From Magnetococcales bacterium (lineage in GTDB: Bacteria; Pseudomonadota; Magnetococcia; Magnetococcales; Magnetaquicoccaceae): 49,620 bases of DNA. The stretch covers positions 1 through 49,620 of the forward strand of contig JADGAY010000004.1 in the NCBI GenBank assembly GCA_015231775.1, in the 5' to 3' direction. The notes beneath the pieces are model-generated. The model was not told the origin of the DNA, searched no databases, and saw nothing but the letters and a program-made list of their open reading frames with translations. Positions 39,945 through 49,300 of the stretch are shown piece by piece (position 1 is the first letter of the stretch; every line of letters begins with the position of its first letter). A program made the translations under genes and the position numbers.

Positions 39945-41726
39945 CCGACGCCCCAACTCCTCGCGCTGCCGCCGGGCGATGTGGATCTGCAACCGCTCCC
40001 GATGCAACGGCGACATATGCTCGAACGAACAGGCCACCCGCCGCCGCCCGAACTCGTCGGGATCCTGCACCACCACGATGCGACCATAGGCCCAGAGCGT
40101 CTCAAATCCCTGCCCCTCGGGATCAACCGCCAAACGGATCTCAACCAGATCCCCCTTGTAAATCCGCTGCCGCAACGTGCGCCAACCCACCCCCGTGGCA
40201 CTCAAGTTGACCCCAAGAATCGCATCACCCTCCGGGGTCAACTGCTTGGGTATATCCAGCGTGGACAGATCAATCCCGGCCAGGGTCGCCCGAATCCCGA
40301 CCAGGGGATCGACCAGTTCGGGATCCGTGGTCCGCAACCCCTCGACCCGTTTATCGATCTGCCGCGCCACCTCGGACAAATCACGCTCGGTGTTCAACAA
40401 CGCCAACTTCTGCGCCACCGGATCCAACTGGATCTTCAGGATGCGCAAATCCAGCTCATCCTTGAAAAAGGCCATCAGTTGCGCCGCGTCCGCGGCGCCA
40501 GGCGGACGCTTGATCAATGCCTTGAGGAGCGTCAGAAACAACCCCAAACAGGCCTGGAACCGGCTCTCCTCCTCCTCGCCAGTCGCCTGACGAAAACGGT
40601 GATCCAGATACTCCCGCACCCACAAGGCAGGCCGCCGGGCACGGGCATTCTGCTGTCGCATGGCCTTGAGCAGGGTGTCGGCCTCGAACAACATCCGCTT
40701 TTGGGCCACCACCGCCTCGCGCAACAAAAAGTGCTGACGCTCCGCAAAACAGGCCACCGCCTGATCGAAGCTCTTCAAGCTCATGATCTTCCAGGCCAAC
40801 GGCAACTGATCGTTGAGCCGGTAATCCTGACGCTTGGGCATCAGACCGGCACGATTGGCGGGATGATCGCTCAAATAGGCCGAGGCGTGATGCGGCTCGG
40901 CCTCGACGATCTCCTTGCCTTCGGCCAACTTGCGCGCCATCCGGGCGTGACGCTCCTCCGCGGGCTGGGCGGGTGGCAGGGCAGGCTTGGTGAGGTCAGG
41001 GGCAGGGGGGATGATCTCGCGGGGCAAGGCACCTTGCACCTGAGGCGTGATGTAATAGGCGGAGGTCTCGGGACGGGCCGGCATCACAAACTCCGACCTC
41101 TCCATGACCGGCTCCCGCGGCGACGCGGATGGGGTCGGCTCGACGGAAGACGGGGTGACCTTGGGCCTGGACAAAGGGGATTGTTTGGCCGAATCCATGG
41201 TTTCGAAACGGCACTCCACGCGGATGGCGGACCCGTTCCAGTCGCGCCGCAACCGGTGCACCCGACAATAGGCGTGCATCGGCATGGGTTGTTCGGCAAA
41301 CAGGGAGAATCGCAACTCGACCCGATCCCCGATCGCCAGATCGGCCTCCTGGGTCCAGAAGGTCAGGCCGTCGCCGGAGTCGTGCCATTGAATCGGATGG
41401 GGCACATACCGATCATCCCCAGGCAGGGCCTGTTCCACGACCCGGTTGAGTTTGGCGTTCAGAAACTCCAGGACCAACAGCCTCGGCAACCGCTCCGCGG
41501 CTTCGATGCCGCCCGAGTCGATGATCTCCCGCTCCCGCTCCAGAAGAGCCAGGGTCTCATCCCCGAAGCCGGGATGCATGGCCACGGGCACCGTTCGGGA
41601 ACGACGGGCGCGGGCAACCGCATCGAGTTCCACCGGCTGGAGCTTGCGCCACCATAGCGGCACCTCGATCACATTGGATCCCACTCCTGGCGGTTTCCCG
41701 TCCATGCCCTGTCCCTCATGGCTCAC
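39930..41726 (-). CDS. PilZ-domain-like protein (N- and C-terminal PilZ-like regions, long middle region)
   Basis: N-terminal IGDRVELRFSLFAEQPMPMHAYCRVHRL...IRVECRFETMD; C-terminal VNLSATGVGWRTLRQRIYKGDLVEIRLAVDPEGQGFETLWAYGRIVVVQ...RRVACSFEHMSPLHRERLQIHIARRQRE. Confidence 0.7.
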   Translation of the reverse strand: MSHEGQGMDGKPPGVGSNVIEVPLWWRKLQPVELDAVARARRSRTVPVAMHPGFGDETLALLEREREIIDSGGIEAAERLPRLLVLEFLNAKLNRVVEQALPGDDRYVPHPIQWHDSGDGLTFWTQEADLAIGDRVELRFSLFAEQPMPMHAYCRVHRLRRDWNGSAIRVECRFETMDSAKQSPLSRPKVTPSSVEPTPSASPREPVMERSEFVMPARPETSAYYITPQVQGALPREIIPPAPDLTKPALPPAQPAEERHARMARKLAEGKEIVEAEPHHASAYLSDHPANRAGLMPKRQDYRLNDQLPLAWKIMSLKSFDQAVACFAERQHFLLREAVVAQKRMLFEADTLLKAMRQQNARARRPALWVREYLDHRFRQATGEEEESRFQACLGLFLTLLKALIKRPPGAADAAQLMAFFKDELDLRILKIQLDPVAQKLALLNTERDLSEVARQIDKRVEGLRTTDPELVDPLVGIRATLAGIDLSTLDIPKQLTPEGDAILGVNLSATGVGWRTLRQRIYKGDLVEIRLAVDPEGQGFETLWAYGRIVVVQDPDEFGRRRVACSFEHMSPLHRERLQIHIARRQREELGRRSGGS

Positions 41727-41733
41727 GGAAGGC

Positions 41734-42336
41734 TCAATAGCCGCTCTTGGCGCGCAACAGTTCGGACTGCCGCAAGAAAATGTGCTGAATCAACCGCTCA
41801 CGATCCGGATCGAGGATCGGCTCGAAACGACAGGCCACACGGGTCATCCCCCCATCGCCAAGATCGAAAATCTTCATCACCCGCGCGAAACATTCGATGA
41901 CGGTCAAGGTGTCCACCGAAAGCGAAAGGCGCATCTCCACCACATCCCCGACGATCAGGCCGGTATCCTTGTCCTCGAAGGAGATGCCGCCACCACTCAA
42001 GTTGACCGGAGTCAGGATCATGGGCCGCTCCCCCTCCCCCGGATGGAACAGCCGGAGCAGCAGGTTGAGCTTCTGATCCAGACGGGTCAGGACACGCGCC
42101 AGCAGGGGTTCGCTCTGTTCGAGCTTCTTCAGGGCTTCGGTGATGTCCAGGACAGCGATGGCCTGGTGGATGTCGTCGCTCTTGCGCGGAAAGGTGCGAT
42201 GCTGCTCGAAATAGGTCATCATCGCCTTGAAGCGCTCTTCGTCGATCTTGCGCCAGGCCAGGGGAAGATGATCGTCCACCCGGACAAACTCCCGCTGCTG
42301 CGGCGGTTGCGAGGGTTGCTTGGTCTGCTGCGCCAT
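41734..42336 (-). CDS. PilZ-domain protein
   Basis: LTPVNLSGGGISFEDKDTGLIVGDVVEMRLSLSVDTLTVIECFARVMKIFDLGDGGMTRVACRFEPILDPDRERLIQHIFLRQ. Confidence 0.75.
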   Translation of the reverse strand: MAQQTKQPSQPPQQREFVRVDDHLPLAWRKIDEERFKAMMTYFEQHRTFPRKSDDIHQAIAVLDITEALKKLEQSEPLLARVLTRLDQKLNLLLRLFHPGEGERPMILTPVNLSGGGISFEDKDTGLIVGDVVEMRLSLSVDTLTVIECFARVMKIFDLGDGGMTRVACRFEPILDPDRERLIQHIFLRQSELLRAKSGY

Positions 42337-42360
42337 GCTGGCTCCTGATCACTGCTCCAA

Positions 42361-42466
42361 GAGGCTGTTTGGTGATGCCATGAAGGGATCACCAAACCTG
42401 CGCGAATCGAACAAATCGATGCGCGCTTCTCAAATTGCTGCGCGGTTTGGCATTGGCCAAACCGCC
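42361..42466. repeat. single diverged copy of the three-hairpin repeat
   Basis: gaggctgtttggtgatgcc start shared with 15748ff. Stems gtttggtgat/atcaccaaac, gcgcgaatcga/tcgatgcgcgc (one mismatch), gcggtttggc/gccaaaccgc; shared linker caaattgcYgcgc. Confidence 0.85.
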
Positions 42467-42467
42467 G

Positions 42468-43250
42468 CTAATGGGAACCGCCCTGGGTTGATGTCGCGGG
42501 TGTGGAAGCCTGCCCCGCCACCGCCGGCTCCGTTTTTTCAGCCACGGGACGGATCTCGCGGGTCAGCAGAATCTCGATTCCCGCCCCCTGGCCCCGTTCG
42601 GTGGGCGTGGTTCCCAACACCTCGCCGGGCCGATGCCCGGATGCCACCAGACGGGTCGGATCCATGCCACCCGCCACGAAAAACTCACCCAGAACCGCGG
42701 CCTCGGCGGCGGTCATGGCCCAGACGCTCCCCAGCGAACCCCCCGAGCCACCCTTTTCGCCAAAGCTGTCGATGCGCACCACGTTGGGCATGCGGGAGAA
42801 CTGCGCCGCCAACTGCTTGAGAACCGGTCGCACCTCGTCACGCAGGGTCACCCCACCCTCGACGAACAGGGTGGATCGACCCATGCGGATCAAAAACCCC
42901 TCCTCGATGGGTCTGGCCTCCAGGGATTTGGCATCCGTCAGACGGCCACGCATGGCCTCGAGTCGCTCCTTGATGCGCACCAGCTCCACCGCCTGGGTGA
43001 ATTCGATCGCCTCGAGCATGGTCCGGGAGTCGCCCCCCTGCCCGCCCTCGAAGGAGAACTCGATGGCATCCAGACCGAGGGAGGCGCGCACCGACGACAG
43101 GGCGGCGGCCATGCGCACCGGATCCGGACGCGACATGGAGAGCAGCATGAAGCAGACCCCCAGCAGCACGGCCAACGTGCTCGCCAGCGGCATCAGCCAC
43201 CCCGGCCCCCTGGCCGTCACCGTGGATCCATTCTCATCCGTGTCCGCCAT
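42468..43250 (-). CDS. MotB/OmpA-like flagellar stator-related protein lacking the TM aspartate
   Basis: Single N-terminal TM GPGWLMPLASTLAVLLGVCFMLLSMS and an OmpA-like C-terminus (FVEGGVTLRDEVRPVLKQLAAQFSRMPNVVRIDSFGE...TAAEAAVLGEFFVAGGMDPTRLVASGH), directly downstream of motA. Confidence 0.75.
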   Translation of the reverse strand: MADTDENGSTVTARGPGWLMPLASTLAVLLGVCFMLLSMSRPDPVRMAAALSSVRASLGLDAIEFSFEGGQGGDSRTMLEAIEFTQAVELVRIKERLEAMRGRLTDAKSLEARPIEEGFLIRMGRSTLFVEGGVTLRDEVRPVLKQLAAQFSRMPNVVRIDSFGEKGGSGGSLGSVWAMTAAEAAVLGEFFVAGGMDPTRLVASGHRPGEVLGTTPTERGQGAGIEILLTREIRPVAEKTEPAVAGQASTPATSTQGGSH

Positions 43251-43396
43251 GACACCATCCTGAAAACTTCATAGAGGAGGGGAGATTCCCCACCCACCCC
43301 TGGAACACCCACCGGGCACGAAAACCGAGGCTGAACCCACCCGTGGGCGACCGGGCCAACCACCCCTCGCGACGGATCCAACCCACCCACCGGGCA

Positions 43397-44149
43397 TCAG
43401 TCGATCTTGCGCGCCGAGGGGGGCAGAACCGCGATCAGGGATTGCATCAGCATGCGCGGGTTGACACCCTTTTGAATGCTGATCATGCCATCGATGATCA
43501 CCTGACGGACCATCTGCTCCTCCTCGCTGTAGGCCACCAGCTTGTAGGAGATCGGAATCGCCACCAGATTGGCGATCAGGATGCCGTAGAAGGTGCTGAC
43601 CAGGGCCGTGGCCAATCCGGGTCCGATGGCGGAGGGATCCTCCATGTGACCGAGCATCTGCGCCAGACCGATCAGGGTACCCAGGAGTCCGAAGGCGGGG
43701 GCCGCCTCGGCGATCCCCTCGAAGATCCCCACGCCGTTGCGATGGCGATCCTTTTGACAGCTCAACTCCTTGGCGAGGATCTTCTCCAGGAAGGCGGGAT
43801 CCGCCCCATCGACGCAGTGGTTGATCGCCTTTTGCAGGAATTCGTCATCCGACTTCACCTTCTCCAGGGCGAGGATGCCATCCTTGCGGGCGATCTGCGA
43901 CATCTCGACGATCTGCTTGATGATCTTGTGGATGTCGTGGGACTTGACGAAAAAGGCCTTCATCAGGATGCTGAAGGCTCCGAACACTTCACTCATGCGA
44001 TGCCGAATGAGCAGCGAGGCGATGGTCCCGCCAAAGACGATCAGGATGCTGGGGATGTCCACGAACATGCCCAGTTGGCCACCCATCAGGATGGCGCCGA
44101 TCATCAGCACCAACCCGAACACGAAGCCGATTATCGTTGCGAAATCCAT
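43397..44149 (-). CDS. motA: flagellar motor stator protein MotA/PomA
   Basis: MDFATIIGFVFGLVLMIGAILMGGQLGMFVDIPSILIVFGGTIASLLI...GIFEGIAEAAPAFGLLGTLIGLAQML...GPGLATALVSTFYGILIANLVAIPI. Confidence 0.92.
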   Translation of the reverse strand: MDFATIIGFVFGLVLMIGAILMGGQLGMFVDIPSILIVFGGTIASLLIRHRMSEVFGAFSILMKAFFVKSHDIHKIIKQIVEMSQIARKDGILALEKVKSDDEFLQKAINHCVDGADPAFLEKILAKELSCQKDRHRNGVGIFEGIAEAAPAFGLLGTLIGLAQMLGHMEDPSAIGPGLATALVSTFYGILIANLVAIPISYKLVAYSEEEQMVRQVIIDGMISIQKGVNPRMLMQSLIAVLPPSARKID

Positions 44150-44232
44150 GGCGCCGGTATCCTGTCAGATCATTCGTATCAATGAAAATCACGCAAGGGA
44201 TGTTCCAATTCTCATCGCGAAGCCGCGATCTG

Positions 44233-45282
44233 TCAAGCCTTGAGCACCGCGCGCATGCGGATGGCATCCGGCGCATGGACCACCCCCCGTTCGGTGACCA
44301 GGGCCGTGACCAGCTCCGCCGGGGTGACATCGAAGGCGGGATTGAACACCCGAACCCCCTCGGCGGCGATGCGCAGGCCGCGCACATGGGTCACCTCCTC
44401 GCCGGGGCGCTCCTCGATGGGGATTTCCAGGCCGGTAGGGGTGGCGAAATCGACGGTGGAGAGGGGACAGGCGACCAGGAACGGGAGCCCGTGGCGTCGC
44501 GCCAGGACCGCATGGCCATAGGTGCCGATCTTGTTGGCCACATCGCCGTTGGCCGCCACCCGATCGGCGCCCACCACCACGGCATCGATCAGGCCGCGAC
44601 TCATGGCGTGTCCGGACATGGAGTCGGTCATCAGGGTCACTTCGAAGCCATCCTGTTCCAGCTCCCAGGCGGTAAGCCGCGCCCCCTGCCAGAAGGGACG
44701 GGTTTCGGTGGCAAACACCCGCACCTCGCCGAAACGCTCCCTGGCGGCGCGGATCACCCCGAGGGCGGTGCCATACCCGGCGGTGGCCAGCGCCCCGGCA
44801 TTGCAGTGGGTCATGATGGTCAAGGGACGCCCCGCCGGGGGCTCGGGGAGGATCGCGGCCCCGGCTTGACCCATGGCCCGACACGAGGCGATATCCTCCC
44901 GGCGGATCGCTTCGGCTTCCCGCAGCAGCCGCTCGGGGAGATCGACCGGATCCCCCGCGAGCAGGGGTTCGAGGCGATCCAACGCCCAGCCCAGATTGAC
45001 CGCCGTGGGACGGGCCTGACGCAACAGGCGCAACCCCTCGGCCATGGCCTCGGGCCAGGAGGCCGGGGTTCCCGAGCGGGCCAGACGAAACGCCTCGACC
45101 GCCACCCCGAAGGCCGCCGCGCAGCCGATGGCCGGCGCACCGCGCACCACCATGGCGCGAATCGCCTCGGCCACCTCGGCGGCGGAGGCGAACTCCAGAT
45201 GGATCACCTCTGCCGGCAGCAGGCGTTGATCGAGCATGCGCACCTTGCCATCCTTCCAGACAGCCACATCGAAAACGGTCAT
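44233..45282 (-). CDS. mtnA: S-methyl-5-thioribose-1-phosphate isomerase
   Basis: LDQRLLPAEVIHLEFASAAEVAEAIRAMVVRGAPAIGCAAAFGVA, LTIMTHCNAGALATAGYGTALGVI, VFATETRPFWQGARLTAWEL, AVVVGADRVAANGDVANKIGTY, EIPIEERPGEEV. Confidence 0.95.
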   Translation of the reverse strand: MTVFDVAVWKDGKVRMLDQRLLPAEVIHLEFASAAEVAEAIRAMVVRGAPAIGCAAAFGVAVEAFRLARSGTPASWPEAMAEGLRLLRQARPTAVNLGWALDRLEPLLAGDPVDLPERLLREAEAIRREDIASCRAMGQAGAAILPEPPAGRPLTIMTHCNAGALATAGYGTALGVIRAARERFGEVRVFATETRPFWQGARLTAWELEQDGFEVTLMTDSMSGHAMSRGLIDAVVVGADRVAANGDVANKIGTYGHAVLARRHGLPFLVACPLSTVDFATPTGLEIPIEERPGEEVTHVRGLRIAAEGVRVFNPAFDVTPAELVTALVTERGVVHAPDAIRMRAVLKA

Positions 45283-45291
45283 CGTTTCTCC

Positions 45292-46146
45292 TTAGATCCT
45301 CAACAACAACACCGCCCACTCCTCGATGAACAGGGATCGCTCCAGGCGCGCCCCCTCCCCTTCAAAGGCCAGTTGCACCTCCCGCGCCTGCTCCCGCAGA
45401 ATCCCGGAGAGGATCAACCCACCCCCCGGCGCCACCGCCGCCACCAGCCGCGCCGCGTTCTCCAGCAGCACCGAGGCCAGAATGTTGGCCACCACGGTCC
45501 CGAAGCGCCCCTCGGGCACGTCGGCGCGCTCGAACAGCGCCACCCGTCCGGCCACCCCGTTGATCTCCACGTTGCGCCGCGCCGTCTCCACCGCCACCGG
45601 ATCCAGATCGGTCCCCAGCACCGACTCGGCCCCAAGCAGGGCCGCCCAGATCGCCAGAATCCCGGAACCGCTCCCCATGTCCAGCACCCGCCCCAACGGT
45701 CGCGCGTCGGTCAACGCCTCGAGCAGCTCCAGACAGCCACGGGTGGTGGCATGGGTGCCACTGCCAAAGGCCATCTCCGGATCCATGCGGATCACCAGGC
45801 GCTCCGGTTCATCGCCGGGGGGCTCCAGCCACGACGGCACGATCCACAACCGCCGCCCCACCTTCAAGGGGTGATAATCGACCTTCCACGCCTCGGCCCA
45901 ATCCGCGTCGGGAAGCGCTTGCCACGCCACGGCAGCTCTGTCGAGGGCCACATCGTGGGCCGCCAACAGCAACCGCAAACGGATCTCCAGATCGTCCCGG
46001 TCCACCGTCTCCTCGAAATAACCGGTCACCAGCAACCGCTCGCCGGTCAGGCTGGTCGAAACCCCCATGGAGCCCTCGTCGGCCAACCACTCGGCCACGG
46101 GTTCATCCCATGGGCGATCCACCATCACACGCAATTCCCAGGTCAT
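45292..46146 (-). CDS. prmA: ribosomal protein L11 methyltransferase
   Basis: WKVDYHPLKVGRRLWIVPSW, LVIRMDPEMAFGSGTHATTRGCLELLEAL, RVLDMGSGSGILAIWAALLGAESVLGTDLDPVAVETARRN, GTVVANILASVLLENAA, LILSGILREQAREV. Confidence 0.93.
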   Translation of the reverse strand: MTWELRVMVDRPWDEPVAEWLADEGSMGVSTSLTGERLLVTGYFEETVDRDDLEIRLRLLLAAHDVALDRAAVAWQALPDADWAEAWKVDYHPLKVGRRLWIVPSWLEPPGDEPERLVIRMDPEMAFGSGTHATTRGCLELLEALTDARPLGRVLDMGSGSGILAIWAALLGAESVLGTDLDPVAVETARRNVEINGVAGRVALFERADVPEGRFGTVVANILASVLLENAARLVAAVAPGGGLILSGILREQAREVQLAFEGEGARLERSLFIEEWAVLLLRI

Positions 46147-46237
46147 TCTTTTTATTCCGATCCCCAGACGAAGCCATCCCGATTTGCCTATCCTTCTCCC
46201 GCGTGCCCGTTCATGAAAAAAAACATCGCGAACAGAG

Positions 46238-46267
46238 TTGACAGCGGATCTTATCTGATCCTAAATA
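46238..46267 (+). promoter_or_regulatory. candidate sigma70-like promoter upstream of mfd
   Basis: TTGACA (46238-46243), 18-nt spacer, TAAATA (46262-46267), ~65 nt before the GTG start. The -10 match is only moderate. Confidence 0.35.
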
Positions 46268-46332
46268 CACAATCAAATAATCGTCCGATACACCGCGCCC
46301 AGCACCCGCTACCACCATCTCCTGAAAATCTC

Positions 46333-49300
46333 GTGAAACATCCCCTGCTCGCGCCGCTCGCTCCCCTGATGGATCGCCGTGGCCCTCCCCATCCGCTTCT
46401 GGGCAACGCGCCCGGAGCCGCGCTCGCCTGGTTGGCGGTGGAGTGTACCCGACACATCCCAGGTCCGGTGGTGGTCGTCACCGGCAACACGGCTCGTGCC
46501 GAAAGTCTGTATCGGGAGCTGCTCTTTTTCGCCGATCAGCACCAACCCGCCCTGACGCTGCTGCCGTTTCCCTCCTGGGAGACCCTCCCCTTCGAGCGGC
46601 TCTCCCCGTATGGTCCGATCATGGGCGAACGGATCCGCGCATTGTTCCGCCTCACCCAGACCCTGGGGGGGGGACCGATCAGCGCCGGGGATGTCGCCGG
46701 ACACACCCTGACCACCCTGATCACCACCCCGGCGGCGCTCATGCGGCGCACCGTGCCCCATCGCTATCTGGCCACCCACGGCTTCTCCGTGGCCAAGGGG
46801 GATCAACTCGACATCGCCGCCCTGCGGCTCTTCTTCACCTCGGCGGGCTATCGCGCCGTCTCCCAGGTGGAGGAGCCCGGCGAGTTCGCCATTCGCGGCG
46901 GCATCATCGACCTCTTCCCACCCGGTCGCGAGGATCCGGTCCGCCTGGAGCTGTTCGGCGACGAGGTGGAGACCTTGCGCCTCTTCGATCCCATCACCCA
47001 GCGCTCCACCGACCGCATCCCGAGGGTGCAGGCGCTGCCGGTGAGCGAGGTGATCCTCACCGAGGAGACCATTCGCGACTTCCGCGCCGCCTTCCGCCAG
47101 GCCAATGGCATCGGCGCCGCCGAGGACGAGCTGTATAAAGCCATCTCCAAGGGCGAGAAGGCCCAGGGGATGGAGCAGTATCTCCCCCTCTTCTACAGCC
47201 CGGCGGAGAGCTTTTTCGACTATCTGCCGCCCGACACCCTCTTTCTGCTCGACAGCGACGCCCTGGCCGAGGCGCGCCACTTCGAGGCCGAAGTCAACGA
47301 ACGGCTCGCCCAACTGGATGCCGAGGGGCCCCGCGACCCGTTCCATCCCGCGCCCCCCCGTGAACTCTATCTGTCCGCGGACGCCCTCTCGGAACAGCTC
47401 AACCGCTTCGCCACCTTCGCCACCTCCCCCCAGGCGGCACCAGGGGGTATCTCCCTCGGGTTCGATCCGTCCCCGCGCTTCATCCTGCCGCCTGATCCCG
47501 ACCACCCGGACCCGCCCCGTCCGCCGCTGGATCTGGCCGGCGAGACGATCCGCGCGGCCCAGGCCCAAGGGTTCCAGGTGTGCATCACCGCCGCCTCGAT
47601 GGGACAACGGGAGCGGCTGCGCGAATTGTTGGAGGATCACAAAATCCCCACCGGCATGGTGGCCCACTGGCGCGAACTGGCCTCCCGTCCCGCCTCGACC
47701 ACCTGCTGGCTGGCGGTCGGCGACCTGGAGACCGGCTTCATCCATGGCCGCATGGGGATCCTGCTGCTCACCGACAGCGCCATCTTCGGCATCAAGAGCA
47801 AACGTCGCAAAACCGATCCCCGCTATCTGGATCAACTCCTGGCCGGATTCGCCGATCTCAAGGAGATGGATCCGGTGGTGCACGCCGACCACGGCGTGGG
47901 TCGCTACGGCGGACTCCACTCCCTGGAGGTGGGCGGGATCAAGAACGATTTCCTGCTCATCCACTACGCCGGCACCGACAAACTCTACGCCCCGGTGGAG
48001 ACCCTCGACCGGGTGACCAAATACATCGGCGCCGAGGATGTTCCCCTCGACAAGCTGGGCGGGATCAAATGGGAGAAGACCCGCGAAAAGGCCAAACGCA
48101 AGATCCTGGAGATGGCCGAGGAGCTGGTGCGTCTGCAAGCCCAACGCGAGGCGCACAAGGGGTTCGGCTTCACCCCCCACGATCCGCTCCTGGAGGAGTT
48201 CGCCGCCGGCTTCCCCTTCGAGGAGACCCCGGACCAGACCGCCGCCATCGAGGCGGTGCTGGCCGACATGGCCTCGGCGCGCCCCATGGACCGTCTGGTG
48301 TGCGGAGATGTCGGTTTCGGCAAGACCGAGGTCGCCCTGCGCGCCGCCTTCCGCGCGGTGATGGATGGCAAGCAGGTGGCGGTGTTGACCCCTACCACCA
48401 TTCTCACCCAACAGCACTACGAAACCTTTGTCCGCCGGCTCGCGGCCTATCCGGTGACGGTGGAGATCCTGTCGCGTTTCCGCACCCCGGCGGAACAGAA
48501 AAATGCCATCGAGATGATCGCCCACGGCGGCGTGGACATCGTGGTCGGCACCCATCGTCTGTTGCAAAAGGATGTGGTGTTCAAGGATCTGGGGTTATTG
48601 GTCATCGATGAAGAGCAGCGTTTCGGCGTGGTGCACAAGGAGCGCATCAAGCAACTGCGGGCCACGGTGGATATCCTCACCCTGACCGCGACCCCCATCC
48701 CCAGAACCCTGCACATGGCCATGAGCGGGCTGCGGGATATCTCCATCATCGCCACCCCGCCGGTGAACCGACTGGCGATCCGCACCTTCGTGTTGCAGTA
48801 CGATCGCCAGAAGGTGCGCGAGGCGGTACTGCGGGAGATCTATCGCGGCGGACAGGTGTTCTTTGTCCACAACCGGGTGGATGATATTGAAAAATTGGCC
48901 GCTGATCTGGCGGAACTGGTGCCCGAGGCCCGGATCGGCGTGGCCCACGGCCAGATGCGCGAGGGACGGCTGGAGAAGATTATGCTCTCCTTCTACCAGC
49001 AGGAGTTCAATCTGCTGGTCTGCACCACGATCATCGAAAACGGGGTGGACATCCCCACCGCCAACACCATCATCATCCACCGCGCCGACCGGTTCGGCCT
49101 GGCCCAGCTCCATCAATTGCGCGGACGGGTGGGCCGTTCGAAACACCGCGCCTATGCCTATCTGTTCATTCCCGATCCCCGCTCCCTCACCGAGGATGCC
49201 ATGCGCCGCCTGGAGGCGATCGAATCCATGGGAGAACTGGGGGCCGGCTTCACCCTGGCCACCCACGACATGGAGATCCGCGGGGTGGGCAACATCCTCG

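Noticed and set aside
46309-48567. 752-aa minus-strand ORF
   Set aside because: Antisense shadow of mfd with no recognisable domain.
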